From Treponema sp. (lineage in GTDB: Bacteria > Spirochaetota > Spirochaetia > Treponematales > Breznakiellaceae): a stretch of DNA of 7,405 nt. This document shows, one piece after another, positions 1-5,875 of this stretch (its first letter is position 1; every line of letters starts with the position of its first letter). The stretch lies in assembly GCA_031278025.1 (NCBI GenBank), contig JAITLF010000406.1, positions 1 through 7,405 on the forward strand, written 5' to 3'. The notes beneath the pieces are model-generated. The model made no database searches. It worked only from the letters and a program-made list of their open reading frames with translations, and was not told the origin of the DNA. Both the position numbers and the translations under genes were made by a program.

Positions 1-483
1 CTTTTCGGCCCGCAGGCCGCTCTATTCGGCCCGCAGGCCGCTCTCTTCAACCCGCAGGCCGCTCTATTCGGCCCGCAGGCCGCTCTATTCGGCCCGCAGG
101 CCGCTCTCTTCAACCCGCAGGCCGCTCTCTTCGACCCGCAGGCCGCTCTCTTCAACCCGCAGGCCGCTCTCTTCAACCCGCAGGCCGCTCTTTTCGGCCC
201 GCAGGCCGCTCTTTTCGGCCCGCAGGCCGCTCTTTTCGGCCCGCAGGCCGCTCTCTTCAACTCATAGACCGCTCTCTTCGGCCCGCAGGCCGCTCTCTTC
301 AACTCATAGACCGCTCTCTTCTGCCCGCAGGCCGCTCTCTTCAACTCATAGACCGCTCTCTTCAACTCATAGACCGCTCTCTTCAACTCATAGACCGCTC
401 TCTTCAACTCATAGACCGCTCTTTTCAACTCATAGACCGCTCTCTTCGGCCCGCGGGCCGCTCTCTTCGGACCGCGGGCGCGG
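1..483. repeat. 21-bp minisatellite, 22 full units plus one degenerate unit
   Basis: Units of exactly 21 bp run head to tail from base 1 to 462, with a degenerate unit at 463-483; the array is cut by the window's left edge. Fourteen units carry the core CCCGCAGGCCGCT (units 1-12, 14 and 16), seven carry CTCATAGACCGCT (starting at 253, 295, 337, 358, 379, 400 and 421), and the last full unit (442) has CCGCGGG. The CGG-type unit contains a small hairpin, CGGCC-cgca-GGCCG. Because 21 is a multiple of three, any frame without a stop in the unit stays open: plus frames 2 and 3 and one minus frame (heptads AVYELKR, AACGLKR, AACGPKR) are open. No ATG with a ribosome binding site opens the minus frame, which begins after an in-frame TAA near 488. 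I treat the array as non-coding, but a protein reaching in from the left cannot be excluded. Confidence 0.95.
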
Positions 484-515
484 GGTTATGACGCGGGAAG
501 GCGGCTGCCGGGGGG

Positions 516-1394
516 TTACAGCCGGCTGAAATCCTCCGCCGCCTGAACCAGGTTCCGCAGCAGCATGGCGACGGTCATCGGGCCTACGCCGCCGGGTACG
601 GGGGTGATAACCGACGCCCGCCGCGACGCGCCCTCAAAATCTACGTCCCCTCTTAGGCGGTATCCCTTTTTCGCGCCCGCGTCCGGTACGCGGTTTACCC
701 CCACGTCGATGACCGCCGCGCCTTCCCGGATCATGTCCGCCGTGATAAGGCCCGCCTTCCCCGCCGCGGCAATCAGGATGTCCGCCTGCCGGGTGTACCG
801 GGCCAGGTTCCGGGTGCCGGTATGGCAGAGGGTTACGGTGGCGTTGTATTCCCGGCGGGAGAGCAGGTTCGCCAGGGGTTTCCCCACAATGTTGGAGCGG
901 CCGACCACTACCGTATGCGCGCCCGCCAGGGGGACGCGCGCCTCCCGGAGCAGGGCCAGCACGCCCTGGGGGGTGCAGGGCGCGAAGCCCCGTTTCCCAA
1001 GCACCAGGTTCCCCACCGATACCGGGTGAAAGCCGTCCACATCTTTTTGGGGGTCCAGGGCGGCGAGCACCCGGTCTTCCCTTATGGCGGGGGGCAGGGG
1101 CAGCTGCACCAGGATGCCGTGGACCGCGGGGTCCCGGTTCAGCCGGGCAATGTGGGAAAGGAGCGCCGCTTCGCGGGAATCCGCGGGAAGCCGTATGTCC
1201 CGGCTTGCCATGCCCGCTTCTTCCAATGCCCGTTCCTTAGCGGTTATGTAGGAGAGGCTCGCCGGGTCTTCCCCGGCCAGGATAACCCCCAAACAGGGGA
1301 TCACCCCTTTTTCCCGCAGCGCCAGCGCCCGCTCCCGGACTTCTTCCCTGATCCGCCGGGCCGCCGCCTTTCCGTCAATTACAACCGCCGCCAT
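516..1394 (-). CDS. folD: Bifunctional methylenetetrahydrofolate dehydrogenase / methenyltetrahydrofolate cyclohydrolase
   Basis: This cytosolic enzyme interconverts 5,10-methylene-THF, 5,10-methenyl-THF and 10-formyl-THF using NADP(H), feeding purine and formyl-methionine synthesis. At 292 residues it has the normal length. All family signatures are visible: the YITAK motif with the catalytic lysine (K53), ILVQLPLP near 94-101 with Q97, KDVDGFHP near 117-124, the nucleotide-binding GRSNIVGKP near 165-173, VIDVGVNRV, and the C-terminal TPVPGGVGPMTVAML. An ATG at 1400 also exists, but GGAGG (1401-1405 on the plus strand as CCTCC) abuts it directly, whereas the ATG at 1394 sits six bases downstream of that GGAGG, so 1394 is the better start. 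The gene begins inside the 3' end of thiN (20-26 bp overlap), which points to translational coupling and transcription from the thiN promoter. It stops at TAA 30 bp from the minisatellite; no terminator is evident between them. Confidence 0.97.
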   Translation of the reverse strand: MAAVVIDGKAAARRIREEVRERALALREKGVIPCLGVILAGEDPASLSYITAKERALEEAGMASRDIRLPADSREAALLSHIARLNRDPAVHGILVQLPLPPAIREDRVLAALDPQKDVDGFHPVSVGNLVLGKRGFAPCTPQGVLALLREARVPLAGAHTVVVGRSNIVGKPLANLLSRREYNATVTLCHTGTRNLARYTRQADILIAAAGKAGLITADMIREGAAVIDVGVNRVPDAGAKKGYRLRGDVDFEGASRRASVITPVPGGVGPMTVAMLLRNLVQAAEDFSRL

Positions 1395-2052
1395 CTTCAT
1401 CCTCCCGCGCGAGTATTACCAAAAAACATCCGCGGAGCGCCCGGACTTCAAAATCTCCCCCCGTATCCTCCGCGCGGGCCGCGTTGCTGACGCCGAAAAA
1501 CCCCCGGTTCCAGGGCAGGCCGGCAAGCGGCCACTTGAGTCCCCGGCTTTCGGCCTTCCACGGCCCGGTTCCCAGGGGAAAGACCGATATGCCGCCGGGC
1601 CGCGGCGTTCCCCCCAGGTCAGGGGGAGGGGAAAACACCGCGCCTTCCCTCACGCAGAAGATGTCTTCACGGGAGGTAACCCACCGGTCCGGTTTCCGGT
1701 CCCGCTCAAAGAGGGAGCGAAGGGCCAGCAGGTGATCCGTCCTGCCGCCGCCGCCGCCGATGAGCCAGGTCTCGGTACACCCCCGGTCCCAGAGGAGGCG
1801 CAGGGCAAGCTCCGTATCCGTATCGTCCTTATCCTGAGGATGCCGGAAGACGTGATGGGGGGGGTACTTTTCGAGCCTGCCCAGGTCGTCCAGCGAATCC
1901 ATGTCTCCGGTGATGAGGTGTACCCTTACGCCGGCATCTTCGGCGGCCATAAGCCCCGAATCGGCGGCAACGATGAGGGCCGCCCCTTCGGAAAGCCGCT
2001 GGCGCCGTTTAGGGGACGGCCCTTCCCCGCCGATAAACGCGATTCCCCGCAT
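1375..2052 (-). CDS. thiN: Thiamine pyrophosphokinase
   Basis: Transfers pyrophosphate from ATP to thiamine, giving thiamine diphosphate and AMP in the cytosol. The 225-residue protein has the TPK catalytic-domain signatures in order: ADSG (30-33), GDMDS (49-53), DKDDTDTELAL (74-84) and GGGGGRTDH (99-107), with a C-terminal beta-rich region ending in VSNAA and a short acidic-glycine tail. These acidic motifs bind Mg-ATP in the family. The ATG at 2052 follows AAGGAGG with about 9 bases of spacing, so the start is well supported. It is the first gene of the thiN-folD pair and divergent from cca. Thiamine diphosphate and folate are separate pathways, so the pairing is probably just co-transcription of housekeeping genes. 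I saw no convincing TPP riboswitch in the short leader, so control by thiamine is not indicated. The symbol thiN follows bacterial usage for this family. Confidence 0.93.
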   Translation of the reverse strand: MRGIAFIGGEGPSPKRRQRLSEGAALIVAADSGLMAAEDAGVRVHLITGDMDSLDDLGRLEKYPPHHVFRHPQDKDDTDTELALRLLWDRGCTETWLIGGGGGRTDHLLALRSLFERDRKPDRWVTSREDIFCVREGAVFSPPPDLGGTPRPGGISVFPLGTGPWKAESRGLKWPLAGLPWNRGFFGVSNAARAEDTGGDFEVRALRGCFLVILAREDEDGGGCN

Positions 2053-2094
2053 TGCCGATTGCCTCCTTCCGCGCGAATGGCGCCGCTACCCGGG

Positions 2095-2130
2095 TTGTCC
2101 CTTTTTTTAGGGTGTTCAGTATAGTATACT
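2095..2130 (+). promoter_or_regulatory. Candidate promoter of cca
   Basis: Overlapping -10-like hexamers TATAGT (2120-2125) and TATACT (2125-2130) lie just upstream of the cca ATG at 2139. The only -35-like hexamer is TTGTCC (2095-2100), 19 bp from the first. Either -10 would start transcription 2-7 bases before the ATG. AGTATACT (2123-2130) is an exact palindrome, so it reads as a -10 on both strands and is shared with the thiN side. Weaker than the thiN promoter. Confidence 0.35.
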
Positions 2131-2146
2131 GCCGGGCAATGAACAA
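2118..2146 (-). promoter_or_regulatory. Promoter of thiN-folD
   Basis: On the minus strand TTGTTC (2146-2141) and TATACT (2123-2118) are 17 bp apart, a good sigma70-type arrangement. The predicted start of transcription is near 2111, leaving a leader of about 60 bases that carries the AAGGAGG of thiN. The -35 hexamer lies over the first codons of the divergent cca gene. Called by eye from hexamers only. Confidence 0.6.
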
Positions 2147-3497
2147 CGCGGAAATTCATCCACTCTTAAAAGAAGTCGCCGGTGTTTTGAACCGGGCCGG
2201 GAAACAGGCGTTTCTGGTGGGCGGCGCGGTTCGGGATATTTTGAGGGGGAAGACGGCCCATGACTGGGACCTGGCTACCGATGCCCGGCCTGAGGAGGTG
2301 ATGGCCCTGTTCAAGAGCGTCATCCCCACGGGGATCCGCCACGGAACCGTAACGATCCGCTACAAGGGCGTTTCCCTGGAAGCGACTACCTTCCGTACCG
2401 AGTCGGACTACCGGGACGGCAGGCGGCCTGGCCGGGTGGAATACGCCGCCGCTATCGGGGAGGATCTTTCCCGCCGGGACTTTACCATGAACGCCCTGGC
2501 CCTGGAACTTCCCGGCGCCCGCCTGGTGGACCCCTTTGGCGGCGCGGAAGACATCAGGCGGGGGATCATCCGTTGTGTGGGCACGGCGGACGCGCGTTTC
2601 AACGAAGACGGGCTGCGGCCCCTGCGGGCCGTGCGTTTTGCCGCCCAGTTGGGTTTTACCGTTGACAAGGCTGCGCTTGAGGCTATTCCCGGCGCGCTGG
2701 GAACCACGGCCAGGGTCTCTCCTGAGCGGGTCCGGGATGAGCTGGACAAGATACTCTGTTCGCCCAGGCCCTCCGCCGCCTTTCGCCTGATGGAGAAGAC
2801 CGGCCTCCTTAGGCTCCTCTTTCCGGACCTGGCGGCCTGCCGTGGGGTTGAACAAAAGGGATACCACCGCTTTGATGTGCTGGATCATTCCCTTCTGGCC
2901 TGCGACTATGCCGCCGCGGGGGGGTTTCCCCTTCACGTTACCCTGGCGGCCCTGTTCCACGACCTGGGGAAGCCCCGTACCCGCGATCTGAAAGACGGCG
3001 TTTGGACTTTCTACAACCACGAGGGGGAATCCGCCCGGCTTGCGGAGAACATCCTCACGTTTTACCGGTATCCCAATGCCGTAATCCGCGGGGCGGTTCA
3101 TCTTATTGAAGAACACATGTTTTTCTATGAGGATGCCTGGACGGACGCGGCGGTCAGGCGTTTTATCATCCGGGCGGGGGAAGAAAACCTGGAGGATCTC
3201 TACGCGCTGAGGAACTGCGACGCCTATGGCATGGCCGGCATAGCCCCCTTTCCTTCCCTGCTCCTTCCCCTCATGCGCCGGGTGGACGCGGTCCTGGCTC
3301 AAAGCCGGGCGCTCTCCCTGAAAGACCTCGCCGTATCCGGCAAAGACCTCATGGGAATCGGCGTTAAACCCGGTCCGGGTATGGGAATCGTTCTAAAGGA
3401 GCTTCTGGAAACCGTGGTGGACGACCCGGCCCTTAACAGCCGGGAAAAGCTACTGGAAATTGCCGCCAACTATAGAGAAGTCAAGGGCTTGTCCTGA
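2139..3497 (+). CDS. cca: CCA-adding tRNA nucleotidyltransferase (class II, with HD domain)
   Basis: Adds or repairs the 3' CCA of tRNAs from CTP and ATP without a template, in the cytosol. The 452-residue protein shows the class II head: LVGGAVRD (26-33), the metal-binding DWD (42-44), RRDFTMNALA (112-121) and EDGLRPLRAVRFAAQLGF (156-173). An HD-type domain with FHDLGK (H274-D275) follows, then a C-terminal body with SGKDLM and KPGPGMGIVLKELL. Family members can be CCA-adding, A-adding or poly(A) polymerases; the layout and length favour CCA addition, and a separate A-adding/CC-adding pair is the main alternative. The frame is open back to 2052, but the conserved head begins just after the ATG at 2139, so I chose that. 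No Shine-Dalgarno sequence precedes it. The convergent tRNA-Arg downstream lacks an encoded CCA, consistent with a need for this enzyme. Confidence 0.92.
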   Translation: MNNAEIHPLLKEVAGVLNRAGKQAFLVGGAVRDILRGKTAHDWDLATDARPEEVMALFKSVIPTGIRHGTVTIRYKGVSLEATTFRTESDYRDGRRPGRVEYAAAIGEDLSRRDFTMNALALELPGARLVDPFGGAEDIRRGIIRCVGTADARFNEDGLRPLRAVRFAAQLGFTVDKAALEAIPGALGTTARVSPERVRDELDKILCSPRPSAAFRLMEKTGLLRLLFPDLAACRGVEQKGYHRFDVLDHSLLACDYAAAGGFPLHVTLAALFHDLGKPRTRDLKDGVWTFYNHEGESARLAENILTFYRYPNAVIRGAVHLIEEHMFFYEDAWTDAAVRRFIIRAGEENLEDLYALRNCDAYGMAGIAPFPSLLLPLMRRVDAVLAQSRALSLKDLAVSGKDLMGIGVKPGPGMGIVLKELLETVVDDPALNSREKLLEIAANYREVKGLS

Positions 3498-3507
3498 TGG
3501 AATTCAT

Positions 3508-3542
3508 TCAACATCTCTTCGGAAGGGTTGATTCACTTTTTT
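3508..3542 (+). terminator. Weak candidate terminator of cca
   Basis: Eleven bases after the cca stop, TCAAC (3508-3512) can pair with GTTGA (3527-3531), and an inner CTCTT/AAGGG pairing around the CGG loop is an alternative. Six T residues follow at 3537-3542. The stem is short and the T-tract is five bases away, so this is tentative; it lies between two convergent transcription units, where a terminator would be expected. Confidence 0.35.
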
Positions 3543-3548
3543 ACCTTT

Positions 3549-3622
<74 letters not shown>

Positions 3623-3637
3623 GTCAGCATGACTTCC

Positions 3638-3661
3638 CACAAACGGCCGGGAGCCGTTGTG
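3638..3661 (-). other. Leader hairpin upstream of tRNA-Arg
   Basis: ACGGC (3643-3647) pairs with GCCGT (3653-3657), and the stem extends outward to CAC/GTG past one bulged A, giving about nine pairs around a five-base loop. It falls in the predicted transcript leader, 16 bases before the mature tRNA 5' end. A role in 5' processing is possible but only inferred. Confidence 0.45.
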
Positions 3662-3687
3662 TTGTATGGATCAAACCGATGGTGGTT

Positions 3688-3717
3688 ACTCTACCGTGGA
3701 CCACAGGGGAGTGTCAA
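3688..3717 (-). promoter_or_regulatory. Promoter of tRNA-Arg
   Basis: On the minus strand a consensus TTGACA (3717-3712) and TAGAGT (3693-3688) are 18 bp apart, followed by a leader of roughly 58 bases to the tRNA. The perfect -35 and the position in front of a stable RNA gene make this one of the best promoters in the window. Confidence 0.65.
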
Positions 3718-3817
3718 GTGGTTTTTCTGATTTTTTGGCGATCCCGCTTTCCGCCTCATCCGGTACGATCATTGACATAGGCGAAAGATGAAAAAATAAA
3801 ATTGAACTGGTTTTGCT

Positions 3818-4095
3818 ATGAATACGCATTCATCTTACTTATTCAAACAAGTCTATTCAAACATACGGGAAGATAACAAACTAAAAAACAATCGAAAAAG
3901 AAATACTCATACGGAGAATATGCCGCGGATTATTATCCAACAACCAGGCTAAGAGAAAATGTATTGTTATTACACGCGGCAACGGAGGTATGGGATTCAT
4001 TGTTAGATATCTGCGTTGTCTGTCCAACCCGCCGCATTAGCGAAATGTATAGAAAATGTACTTTTAATGGGCGAAATGCAACAGACGCTTACTAA
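3818..4095 (+). pseudogene. Degraded or frameshifted small coding sequence, unrecognised
   Basis: The 480-base gap between the tRNA and the HEAT-like gene holds a coding-looking trace I do not recognise. An ORF opens with ATG at 3818 (MNTHSSYLFKQVYSNIRED...) and stops at 3950-3952. A second open stretch without a start, 3877-4095, lies in the -1 frame and reads more like protein (YAADYYPTTRLRENVLLL, then HAATEVWDSLLDI). Near 4007 the first frame becomes the more protein-like again (PAALAKCIENVLLMGEMQQT). The simplest reading is one gene with at least two frameshifts, at the A-run 3883-3888 and near 4005-4015. A promoter-like TTGACA (3772-3777) lies upstream. The stretch is A+T-richer than its left neighbours. 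No function can be assigned, and it may be non-coding. Confidence 0.35.
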
Positions 4096-4103
4096 ATCCG
4101 GCC

Positions 4104-4832
4104 CTATTTCTTCCCAGACGACGCATACTCCCGCAGATTAGCCAGGACCTGTCTGGCCCGGTTTCTTACGCTAGGCGAGTAGTTCCCTTCGGCGATATTG
4201 ATGACCGTCTGAACCATCATGGGGTCCTGGAGTCCGCTGTTTGCTTTGGCGATTTTGTCGTAAACATCCAGGGCCGAAAAAGCCAGAAGGTTATCCGGCA
4301 GGTTAAGGTTATTTCGCCGGATAACTACTTCCGATATGGCGTTAATTATTTCATTGCCGTCGTTAGTATTGAGTCTCCCCAGGGATTTTATCGCTTCCTG
4401 AAGGACCATAGGCTCCTTATCGGTATGAACAAGGCGGATAAGAAGGTTTTTCGCTTCCGGCGTACCCATATCCCCAAGGTATTCCACCGCTTTAACCCTG
4501 ACTTGGGGATAGTTATTGATAACCCGGTTGCCTTCCCGGATTATATTTATAATTCCCTCCATTGCCAGGTATTCCAGGGCGCTCTGAATTTCCGGCCCCC
4601 TATTACCCCGGTCAATGGCATCCCTGATATACTCAAGGGCAATAAGCTTCATTTCCATACCATCCGCCCGGCTCTGTTCGCGGATAATCATGTTCTCCAC
4701 CGATTCTTGACGGTACGATTCTTCCACCGACATTTCCCTGCTTCCACCGCTGGAATTCTGCCCCATCGCCAGAACGCATACTCCTGCTGAAAGTACCGCC
4801 AAAATCATTTTAAAACGCACTGCTTTTCTCAA
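4104..4832 (-). CDS. Secreted HEAT-like repeat protein
   Basis: The mature part is almost all alpha-helical with HEAT/armadillo-like units, clearest in VRVKAVEYLGDMGTPEAK followed by LIRLVHTDKEPMVLQEAI and a third unit near the C-terminus (SPSVRNRARQVLANL). Such solenoids usually hold protein partners; no catalytic motif is visible. I prefer a TTG start at 4832: GGAGGAG sits six bases upstream, giving a 242-residue protein that begins MRKAVRFK with a basic n-region and hydrophobic MILAVLSAGVCVLAM, i.e. a Sec signal peptide probably cleaved before QNSSGG. The ATG at 4847 overlaps that GGAGG and lacks its own site. The protein would act in the periplasm. AGVC is a poor lipobox, so a lipoprotein is less likely. 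It lies 110 bp behind a lipoprotein gene on the same strand, so the two products may work together, but that is inference. No specific family name is justified. Confidence 0.8.
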   Translation of the reverse strand: MRKAVRFKMILAVLSAGVCVLAMGQNSSGGSREMSVEESYRQESVENMIIREQSRADGMEMKLIALEYIRDAIDRGNRGPEIQSALEYLAMEGIINIIREGNRVINNYPQVRVKAVEYLGDMGTPEAKNLLIRLVHTDKEPMVLQEAIKSLGRLNTNDGNEIINAISEVVIRRNNLNLPDNLLAFSALDVYDKIAKANSGLQDPMMVQTVINIAEGNYSPSVRNRARQVLANLREYASSGKK

Positions 4833-4872
4833 AACAAACTCCTCCATATTTTGTTTTATTGTTTTAATTAAT

Positions 4873-4951
4873 GTTAATTGAGGCTGTTCAAAAAATAATT
4901 GACTGTACGCTAAACGCGCACCTCCGGTTCGATGGAACAGCCTCAATTAAC
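4873..4951. repeat. Perfect 17-bp inverted repeat between the lipoprotein and HEAT-like genes
   Basis: GTTAATTGAGGCTGTTC (4873-4889) is the exact reverse complement of 4935-4951; the arms are 45 bases apart. The right-hand arm contains the lipoprotein stop codon, so in minus-strand mRNA the hairpin would form directly after that gene and before the HEAT-like gene. There is no T-tract after the stem in either direction, so it is not a standard intrinsic terminator; mRNA stabilisation or attenuation is possible. The GGCTGTTC core recurs in the inverted repeat after coaD. Confidence 0.85.
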
Positions 4952-5539
4952 TATTTTCCAATCATTTCCGTCTTTTTCCAACTCATACAGACGTAACCGC
5001 TGACCTTTCGCATTTACCGTAAACGCTTTTACCCGGACCGGAGTGATAAATTCAATGTCGTCAACTTCAACCGTATCAATATCTGCCCGGGAAGGCACCA
5101 CGTTATACCTAAAAAAATCCAAAAAATTGGTAAGTACCATCTTTTTACTCTTGAAAAGCGGATCCTCGGAAGCTTTTTTCAGGTAATCCGGGGAACTATA
5201 GGTCTCAATATACTCCCGGCTCAGACTTTTTACCCAATCATCGTACTTTTCGGCACGGATGATGTTGTTCACGCGGGTAATGAACCGCTGAACCTCAACT
5301 AACGTAGTATCAAACAATTCTTGCGATACCTGCTGGGAATTAAAAGATTCCTCCTCAACCACGGCCGGCTCCGCCGGAGCGGAAACAGGGGTGAAAGGCG
5401 TTTCCTCCGCCGGACGGTCGAAAACCGGCTCGACAGGAAGAACAGACGCATATTCCCCTTCGGTTTGACAGGAAAAGATGAGAAAACAACCTGCTAACAC
5501 CGCAACAGTCCGCCTTTTCATATACCGCAATTTATCCAT
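4943..5539 (-). CDS. Putative lipoprotein of unknown function
   Basis: The 198-residue product starts with a basic stretch (KRR) and a hydrophobic segment TVAVLAGCFLIF followed by SC. LIFSC is a loose, spirochaete-like lipobox with C24 as the likely acylated residue. LAGC (C18) matches the classical lipobox better but would leave too short a hydrophobic core. After the cysteine comes a Pro/Glu/Val-rich linker (about 30-65), then a C-terminal domain of mixed charge (about 66-198) with SLSREYIETYSSPDYL and an ending GQRLRLYELEKDGNDWKIVN that resembles the beta strands of small periplasmic domains; I cannot name the family. Expected location is the periplasmic face of a membrane. Starts at 5539 or 5521 (MKRR) are both possible; neither has a strong Shine-Dalgarno site, and a weak GGGA precedes 5539. 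A MITE-like element ends 40 bp upstream and may affect its promoter. Confidence 0.8.
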   Translation of the reverse strand: MDKLRYMKRRTVAVLAGCFLIFSCQTEGEYASVLPVEPVFDRPAEETPFTPVSAPAEPAVVEEESFNSQQVSQELFDTTLVEVQRFITRVNNIIRAEKYDDWVKSLSREYIETYSSPDYLKKASEDPLFKSKKMVLTNFLDFFRYNVVPSRADIDTVEVDDIEFITPVRVKAFTVNAKGQRLRLYELEKDGNDWKIVN

Positions 5540-5577
5540 AAAAATCCCGATTAGCGGGGCTCTGAACCTTCTCTAAT

Positions 5578-5706
5578 TAGTGCCTGTCCACAATGTCGGT
5601 TGCTTTGCAGACAGACCGTACATTTTCGTAGCCTTTAGGCTACGAAAATGCGAATTTTAAGGTAGCCCGTCCATAATGTGTCTACATTATAGGCGGACAC
5701 TCACTA
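5578..5706. mobile_element. MITE-like element with TA-flanked imperfect terminal inverted repeats
   Basis: The left end AGTGCCTGTCC (5579-5589) and the reverse complement of the right end (5695-5705), AGTGAGTGTCC, agree at 9 of 11 positions. TA dinucleotides sit at both borders (5578-5579 and 5705-5706), as expected after insertion by an IS630/mariner-type transposase, though TA is a weak signal. Inside lie a perfect hairpin with 13-bp arms (CATTTTCGTAGCC, loop TTTA, 5621-5650), an ATAATGT/ACATTAT hairpin (5674-5690), and a direct repeat of GTCCACAATGT as GTCCATAATGT (5586 and 5669). There is no coding capacity. It sits between the divergent lipoprotein and coaD genes. Confidence 0.5.
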
Positions 5707-5752
5707 TCCACGGTATTTGCCATTTTGTCCAGCAGCCTGTTGCATTGGTGGT

Positions 5753-5776
5753 TTTTTTGCATAAACATGCAAAAAA
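5753..5776. repeat. Perfect 10-bp A/T-rich hairpin upstream of coaD
   Basis: TTTTTTGCAT (5753-5762) pairs exactly with ATGCAAAAAA (5767-5776) around AAAC. It would look like a terminator core on either strand, but it lies between divergent genes where no read-through terminator is needed, about 60 bp before the coaD -35. It could be a protein-binding site or the end of an old insertion. The rest of 5706-5837 shows nothing I can name. Confidence 0.6.
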
Positions 5777-5837
5777 TCCCGATATATGGACATATTAGAG
5801 AAACCATAAGAAAGTAATGATTTTGGCGCAATTCCCC

Positions 5838-5866
5838 TTGATCGCGGTTACATCCCGCATTATGGT
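5838..5866 (+). promoter_or_regulatory. Promoter of coaD
   Basis: TTGATC (5838-5843) and TATGGT (5861-5866) are exactly 17 bp apart. Transcription would begin around 5873, within about three bases of the coaD ATG at 5876. No Shine-Dalgarno sequence lies between, so the predicted message is leaderless or nearly so. Confidence 0.55.
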
Positions 5867-5875
5867 TACTACACT

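Noticed and set aside
1..483. CRISPR array
   Set aside because: Units are directly abutting 21-bp repeats with no unique spacers.
2053..2117. TPP riboswitch in the thiN leader
   Set aside because: The predicted leader is about 60 bases and I could not find the conserved THI-box elements.
565..2124. Several plus-strand ORFs opposite folD and thiN
   Set aside because: They are antisense shadows of two well-supported genes and are low-complexity, Pro/Arg-rich.
2052..2138. cca start at 2052
   Set aside because: It would add 29 non-conserved residues over the thiN start region and its promoter; the family N-terminus begins at the ATG at 2139.
2166..3302. Long minus-strand ORF (378 codons) opposite cca
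   Set aside because: It is a shadow in G+C-rich sequence; the plus strand encodes a complete Cca with all motifs, and the minus product shows no family signature.
3883..3889. Programmed -1 frameshift as an annotated feature
   Set aside because: The heptamer is in phase, but there is no clear stimulatory hairpin and a second frame change is needed downstream, so it is kept only as a finding.
4425..4790. Plus-strand ORF opposite the HEAT-like gene
   Set aside because: Shadow of a gene with a clear ribosome binding site, signal peptide and helical repeats.
4833..4946. HEAT-like protein starting from TTG at 4946
   Set aside because: The extension is simply translated inverted repeat and leader sequence and would bury the signal peptide 38 residues inside.
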